Assembly (NCBI GenBank): GCA_000824805.1
Contig: CCNA01000001.1
Coordinates: 537,838 to 601,837 of the forward strand
DNA: 64,000 bases
DNA from: Mesorhizobium sp. SOD10
GTDB taxonomy: Bacteria > Pseudomonadota > Alphaproteobacteria > Rhizobiales > Rhizobiaceae
Direction of reading: 5' to 3'
A program made the position numbers and the translations under genes. Positions 60,138 through 64,000 of the stretch are shown in pieces; within the stretch, counting starts at the first letter, position 1, and each line of letters begins with the position of its first letter. The notes below the pieces were generated by a model, which saw nothing but the letters and a program-made list of their open reading frames with translations, did no database searches and was not told the DNA's origin.

Positions 60138-61921
60138 CAGAGCGCCATGGATTCGACAGCGACTAGCGCCGCGGCCTCCGCCTTGGCCTTCGTACCGGGA
60201 ATACCTGCGGAAATCAGGCCTGCTGACTGCGCCTCGCTGGCGGCGTCCGAAGCGTTCATCTTGCCCATCGCGGCAGCGACCACCGCGGGGATTGTGACGT
60301 TCATGATCACATTGCCAGCGAGCAGCAGTTCGCTTGCGATCGGCGCGAGCGCCGTCAGGAACGGCGCGCGTTCCTTACCGATCCCCTGCGCCACTTCCGG
60401 AATGACGGCGTTGATGATGCCTTCCATGTGAATCTTGTCGTCGCCGACGGTCACTTCGGCATCAAGCGCCGGATCGAAGGCAAGCCAACGTGCAGCCATC
60501 TTGCTCGAGCGCCGTGCTCCCTTGCCGATCTTGGTGAAATGAATCTTGATATTGGTGCCCTTTACCTTGCTCAGGAATTCCGAGCCGCGCGCCTCCACCA
60601 GAAGCTGACGTTCTTCGTCCATCGCGCGGACGATTTCGCCGACGCTCCTGCCGGCCATCAGATCGTCATAGCTGCGCGCCGCGCGGGCATGCAGCGCCTT
60701 GGTGACCATGGGAGTGGAGGACATGATCAGCGCTTCGGTCACCGGCCCGTTGCAAATCTGGGTTGCCTTTCGGGCAACGATGTTCATCGCCATCATTGCG
60801 GTCTCCGGGTCGAAGCTGAAGCCGAGCCGTCGATCGCGCAAAGCCCGCGCCACGCTCTGTTCCGTCGATCCGTCCTGCAACAGGCACATCAGCGCAATGA
60901 CCGCATCGCCGCAGACGTGGCCGAGCGGCGGATTGACCGGACCCGCGCCGGCGCCGCAAATTCCCTCTTCGAACACCGAAATGATTTCATCCAGCGCCAT
61001 GATGCCGATCACAGTGGGTCCGCCGATGTCCTTGAGGATCAGCCCGAGATCGCCGATGAGCCTTGCGGTCTCGACTTCCTTGCCGGTAATGCGGACATGC
61101 ACCTTCTCCGGCAGGCCGGCGGTGCGAACGGCGGATTGTCCGGCAACAAAGGCACTGGTAACCTTGCCGTAGGGGCCGTACTCCTCAGCCACGTCGGCAT
61201 CCGGGTGGATGATCTCCAGGATTGCTGCCGCGCCGAAAAGTGCTGACAGGAATTTCTGGCTGGGCATGCCAGCTCCTGACATGGCATCCATCATCGCCTT
61301 GGTTCCGATAGCCGCGCCTCGTTCGGCCATGCCGGGGAAGATGAAATCCTCGCCGAGGGCTCCGTGGCCAACCATCACACCGCCGCCTACGCCTTCGGGA
61401 ATGTCCCGACCTTGAATCGGCGAGAGCTCTCCCTTCATCATGGCATCGTAAACCGCAGCGACGGCCGCGAATCCCGAGATCTTGTTGTTCATCTTGGCTG
61501 TGGGCACCGCCGCAAGGCCTGAGCGGCTCACCCCCGCGATCATCCGCGCAGAAGAACCGAGCTTGCGGTTGCCTGCCGGGATGCCAACCTGTGCGTTGGC
61601 GCCGCACAGGTAGAGAAGCGTGGCCGCGATCAGGGCCGCATTTGCTCCGTCGGCGCCGGCTGCCTTTGCAACAGCGATGCTCTTTGCAAGGAGGTCGTCG
61701 ATGGGCTGGCGCACAGCATCGGCAAATTTGACTTCCGGGCTTACGCCACGACGAAGTTCGGCGGCGATGACATTGCATGCAGCAACGACGGGAATATTGA
61801 GCATCCCGTGCCCGCCGGTCAGTGCCTCGACGCGGTCGCTGGTCAGCCAGCCGGGATTGGCATTGGCAGCCATAACCGACGCCAGGATGACTTTTTCCCG
61901 TTGTGCAGACGCATTCGTCAT
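60137..61921 (-). CDS. Conserved-looking 594-residue protein of unknown family, first gene of the nickel-pincer operon
   Basis: Starts at ATG 61921 with AGGGAGAAACC upstream. I do not recognise the family. The chain is soluble, rich in Gly and Ala, with GGHGMLNIPVV (36-46), GIPAGNRKLGSSARM (113-127), GVGGGVMVGHGALGEDF (177-193), IIHPDADVAEEYGPYG (237-252), GICGAGAGPVNPPLGHVCGDA (320-340) and a hydrophobic segment at 525-553. Histidines at about 38, 186, 239, 335 and 498 could bind metal. It has none of the motifs of LarA (DUF2088). Being first in the larC-larE-larB operon, it is a candidate new client enzyme of the cofactor. Confidence 0.75.
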   Translation of the reverse strand: MTNASAQREKVILASVMAANANPGWLTSDRVEALTGGHGMLNIPVVAACNVIAAELRRGVSPEVKFADAVRQPIDDLLAKSIAVAKAAGADGANAALIAATLLYLCGANAQVGIPAGNRKLGSSARMIAGVSRSGLAAVPTAKMNNKISGFAAVAAVYDAMMKGELSPIQGRDIPEGVGGGVMVGHGALGEDFIFPGMAERGAAIGTKAMMDAMSGAGMPSQKFLSALFGAAAILEIIHPDADVAEEYGPYGKVTSAFVAGQSAVRTAGLPEKVHVRITGKEVETARLIGDLGLILKDIGGPTVIGIMALDEIISVFEEGICGAGAGPVNPPLGHVCGDAVIALMCLLQDGSTEQSVARALRDRRLGFSFDPETAMMAMNIVARKATQICNGPVTEALIMSSTPMVTKALHARAARSYDDLMAGRSVGEIVRAMDEERQLLVEARGSEFLSKVKGTNIKIHFTKIGKGARRSSKMAARWLAFDPALDAEVTVGDDKIHMEGIINAVIPEVAQGIGKERAPFLTALAPIASELLLAGNVIMNVTIPAVVAAAMGKMNASDAASEAQSAGLISAGIPGTKAKAEAAALVAVESMAL

Positions 61922-62327
61922 TACTTGGTTTCTCCCTGTGGCGGCCAGACGAGCGGCTTTCTCGGTCTTCGAAAGCTTGTATTCGAATCGGTCGGGGCGC
62001 CGTTTCGTAGCGAAAGAGTCCGCCTGCCGGGCGTTCTTGCCGCATGGCGGCGGCGCTGGTGAAAGAAATAGCACGGCCGCATTATGATCGTTAAACGGCA
62101 ATATTTCATGAGCTCATGAGCGGTCTTCATAACGGTTTCGGCCAGGCCAACACGCAAGGCGCCGATGCGAAGCGCCGATCGGATGACGCGTTCTCATGAT
62201 TGCGTGAGAAGATGCCATTTCTGCTCATGAAGCTTCTTGGGTATGCCTGCGACGGATCCAGGTGATACCTCGCTGTTTGCTCACGTATTTGCCTGATCAT
62301 CAGTCCCGATTTATGGAGAAGTTTCGA
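61922..62327. promoter_or_regulatory. Divergent promoter region of the nickel-pincer operon with two dyads
   Basis: No gene is supported in these 406 bases. TCATGAGCTCATGA at 62106-62119 is a perfect 14-base palindrome. TTCTCA and TGAGAA at 62191-62196 and 62205-62210 form a second dyad with an eight-base spacer. Both share the TCATGA core, which also recurs near 62226 as CTCATGAAGC. These may be sites for a nickel- or substrate-responsive regulator not encoded in the window. Confidence 0.45.
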
Positions 62328-62666
62328 ATGCTCGAATGGGCGAAATACCGGAAGCAACTGTCGTCGCGGGTGAGCGAGCTGGGGCAACTGTCCCCCGCCA
62401 CCCTTGAGGGGGTTCGGGCGCTCGGTGGTGCAGGCAACAAGACCGCGCGCCTGGACGCCAAGACCCGCGAGTTGATCGCGCTTGCCGTCGCGGTCACGAC
62501 ACGCTGCGACGGCTGCATTGCGAGCCACACCGCCGAAGCCGCAAAGGTTGGCGCAACGCGCGAGGAAATCGCTGAAGCGCTTGGCGTGGCGATCGCTTTG
62601 AACGCGGGAGCGGCTCTGGTCTATTCCTCGCGCGTACTGGATGCCTTCGACACCGCTGACGGCTGA
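62328..62666 (+). CDS. Carboxymuconolactone decarboxylase family protein (AhpD-like)
   Basis: 112 residues from ATG 62328 (GGAG nine bases before); ATG 62313 would add five. The CxxC is in TRCDGCIASHTAEA, with the histidine four residues on, the canonical AhpD catalytic proton relay. The remainder, KVGATREEIAEALGVAIALNAGAALVYSSRVLDAF, is a typical CMD tail. Members reduce organic peroxides or act on lactones. It is divergent from the nickel-pincer operon, whose far end holds another AhpD-fold gene. Confidence 0.88.
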   Translation: MLEWAKYRKQLSSRVSELGQLSPATLEGVRALGGAGNKTARLDAKTRELIALAVAVTTRCDGCIASHTAEAAKVGATREEIAEALGVAIALNAGAALVYSSRVLDAFDTADG

Positions 62667-62856
62667 TGGCCTCAGCACGCAAACAAGGCGGGGAAGGGCG
62701 CATACGATCCGTCTCCGCCAGCACCCAAGCGCGCATCACCCTCTATCCCGCAGTGCAGGGGCCATCTCCCTCTCTTGGGGAAGGCTGGCGATCTCTCTGC
62801 TGCGGATCTCAGGTCGCCCGCTCGCTCCTCGGTGCTCCACCTCACTGACGGCTTCG

Positions 62857-63642
62857 TCAGTGGCCCAGGATCTGCCCGAGGAAGGTGCGCGTGCGTTCCG
62901 ATCGCGGCGCGCTGAAGAATGCCCTCGGTTCGTTCTGCTCTACGATCTGGCCCTGATCCATGAAGATCACACGGTCGGCCACTGCCTGCGCAAACCCCAT
63001 CTCATGAGTGACGCACAGCATCGTCATGCCCTCGTCGGCGAGCGCAATCATGGTGTCGAGCACTTCCTTGATCATCTCCGGATCGAGAGCCGAAGTCGGT
63101 TCATCGAACAGCATGATGCGTGGCTTCATGCATAAAGAACGCGCGATCGCCACGCGCTGCTGCTGACCGCCCGAAAGCTGCCCCGGATATTTATGCGCCT
63201 GATCCGGTATCCTGACCTTTTCAAGGAAGTGCATGGCGATCTCTTTGGCTTGCCTTTCTGGCACCTTGCGGACCCAGATCGGGGCGAGGGTGCAGTTCTC
63301 GAGGATCGTCAGGTGAGGAAAGAGATTGAAGTGCTGGAACACCATCCCGACTTCGCGGCGGACTTCCTCGATCTTCTTCAGGTCGCTTGTCAATTCGATT
63401 CCATCGACAACAATTTTGCCTGACTGATGTTCCTCGAGCCTGTTGATGCAGCGGATCATGGTCGATTTGCCGGAGCCGGATGGCCCGCAAATGACGATCC
63501 GCTCGCCGCGGCGCACGGTCAGATTAATGTCTCGCAGCGCATGAAAATCACCGTACCACTTGTTCATGGATGTGATCTCGACGGCCGTTTCTGAAAGGCC
63601 GCGGCGGTTTTCGGGCGAAAGCCCACGTAACGTCTTGCTCAT
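62857..63642 (-). CDS. Amino-acid ABC transporter ATP-binding protein (AapP/GlnQ-like)
   Basis: 261 residues from ATG 63642, preferred over ATG 63648 because the AGGAG site is then eight bases away. Motifs: [49 protein letters not shown]. It is a close paralogue of the ATPase at 19828-20583. It follows its permease by 11 bp. The cognate binding protein and second permease are expected beyond 64000. Convergent with the CMD gene; the 190 bp between them include a short repeat-like stretch but no gene. Confidence 0.93.
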   Translation of the reverse strand: MSKTLRGLSPENRRGLSETAVEITSMNKWYGDFHALRDINLTVRRGERIVICGPSGSGKSTMIRCINRLEEHQSGKIVVDGIELTSDLKKIEEVRREVGMVFQHFNLFPHLTILENCTLAPIWVRKVPERQAKEIAMHFLEKVRIPDQAHKYPGQLSGGQQQRVAIARSLCMKPRIMLFDEPTSALDPEMIKEVLDTMIALADEGMTMLCVTHEMGFAQAVADRVIFMDQGQIVEQNEPRAFFSAPRSERTRTFLGQILGH

Positions 63643-63653
63643 GCGCATTTCTC

Positions 63654-64000
63654 CTAACGATGATCCGTCTTCAGCCGGCGCTCAAGATACATGGAATAGC
63701 GCGACATGCCGAAGCAGAAGATGAAGAACACAGCTCCAATGAAGATGAAGAGTTCCCAGTAGATACCTTGCCACTCCGTGTTGGCGCGGATGGCCGCGGC
63801 AAGGGCGATGGGGTCGAGAAGACCGATGAACATGACGAGTGTCGTGTCCTTGAATAGACCGATGAAAGTATTCACGATCCCCGGAATGGAGATCTTGAGA
63901 GCCTGCGGCAGGATGATGAGGCGCTGGGCCTTCCAGTAATCCAGGCCCAGAGCCTCCGCGGCCTCATACTGGCCGCGCGGCAGGCCGGCGAGGCCCCCGC
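63654..64000 (-). CDS. Amino-acid ABC transporter permease (AapM/GltK-like), C-terminal part
   Basis: The frame is open from the window edge; 115 codons are visible. The EAA loop is clear, [23 protein letters not shown], followed by [23 protein letters not shown] and a last helix [21 protein letters not shown] before [15 protein letters not shown]. These match polar amino-acid permeases, the same branch as 20593-21681. The N-terminal helices lie outside the window. Confidence 0.88.
   Translation of the reverse strand, partial: GGLAGLPRGQYEAAEALGLDYWKAQRLIILPQALKISIPGIVNTFIGLFKDTTLVMFIGLLDPIALAAAIRANTEWQGIYWELFIFIGAVFFIFCFGMSRYSMYLERRLKTDHR

Noticed and set aside
60137..61921. LarA (lactate racemase) identity for the 594-residue protein
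   Set aside because: The conserved histidine/lysine motifs of LarA are not found and the length exceeds that of LarA by more than 150 residues.
62745..62800. Stretch resembling a common rhizobial CTCCC...GGGGA intergenic repeat
   Set aside because: The two halves pair poorly and no second copy was found in the window.
1..64000. CRISPR arrays, tRNA and rRNA genes
   Set aside because: No regularly spaced repeats, cloverleaf sequences or rRNA-like stretches were noticed on either strand.

Overview
The window reads as chromosome or megaplasmid DNA of a GC-rich alphaproteobacterium of the order Hyphomicrobiales, most probably Mesorhizobium or a close relative. This rests on the codon usage, the density of peptide-type and amino-acid-type ABC transporters, and the many LysR, TetR and GntR regulators. 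The species assignment is an inference; no rRNA or tRNA gene was found. Most of the window is catabolic operons, each with its own importer and regulator.

Layout. 1-3415: end of a Dpp/Opp-type importer (two ATPases, Tat-exported binding protein) and a TetR regulator. 3488-6626: a LysR gene divergent from amidohydrolase, Rieske ferredoxin and an HD-domain protein of the PhnZ-like diiron oxygenase type. 6696-10406: a non-pyrrolysine MttB-family methyltransferase and a trimethylamine/dimethylglycine dehydrogenase-like flavoprotein behind a perfect 20-bp palindrome. 10407-10856: an eroded monooxygenase pseudogene. 10857-25001: uronate-dehydrogenase-like SDR, aminotransferase, HyuB, HyuA, a ThDP enzyme, a D-2-hydroxyacid dehydrogenase, a complete Aap-type amino-acid importer and a LysR gene. 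25083-32629: two SDRs, a GntR regulator, RidA, SDR, AroE-like, 3-hydroxyisobutyrate dehydrogenase-like, and divergently an HpaI-type aldolase and a DAO-type oxidase.

32859-46089 is a less GC-rich accessory stretch: DUF4239 membrane protein, secreted lipase, LprI-like protein, pyruvate/indolepyruvate-decarboxylase-like enzyme, MFS pump, di-haem RoxA/MauG-like cytochrome, a DUF4331-SRPBCC fusion, a TPR protein, a tiny Tat substrate, an alpha/beta hydrolase, and a second DUF4239 gene interrupted by one TGA. 46371-54287: TetR, an almost perfect operator, a CocE/NonD hydrolase and a full dipeptide-type importer. An integrase remnant follows at about 54.6 kb.

The most striking locus is 55015-61921 on the minus strand: a tightly coupled operon with a NiCoT nickel permease, LarB, LarE and a one-piece LarC (nickel-pincer nucleotide cofactor synthesis), a stand-alone protein resembling the LarC C-terminal domain, and a 594-residue protein of unknown family, but no LarA. 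The cofactor may therefore serve a different enzyme, and the unknown protein is the leading candidate. The window ends inside another amino-acid ABC transporter.
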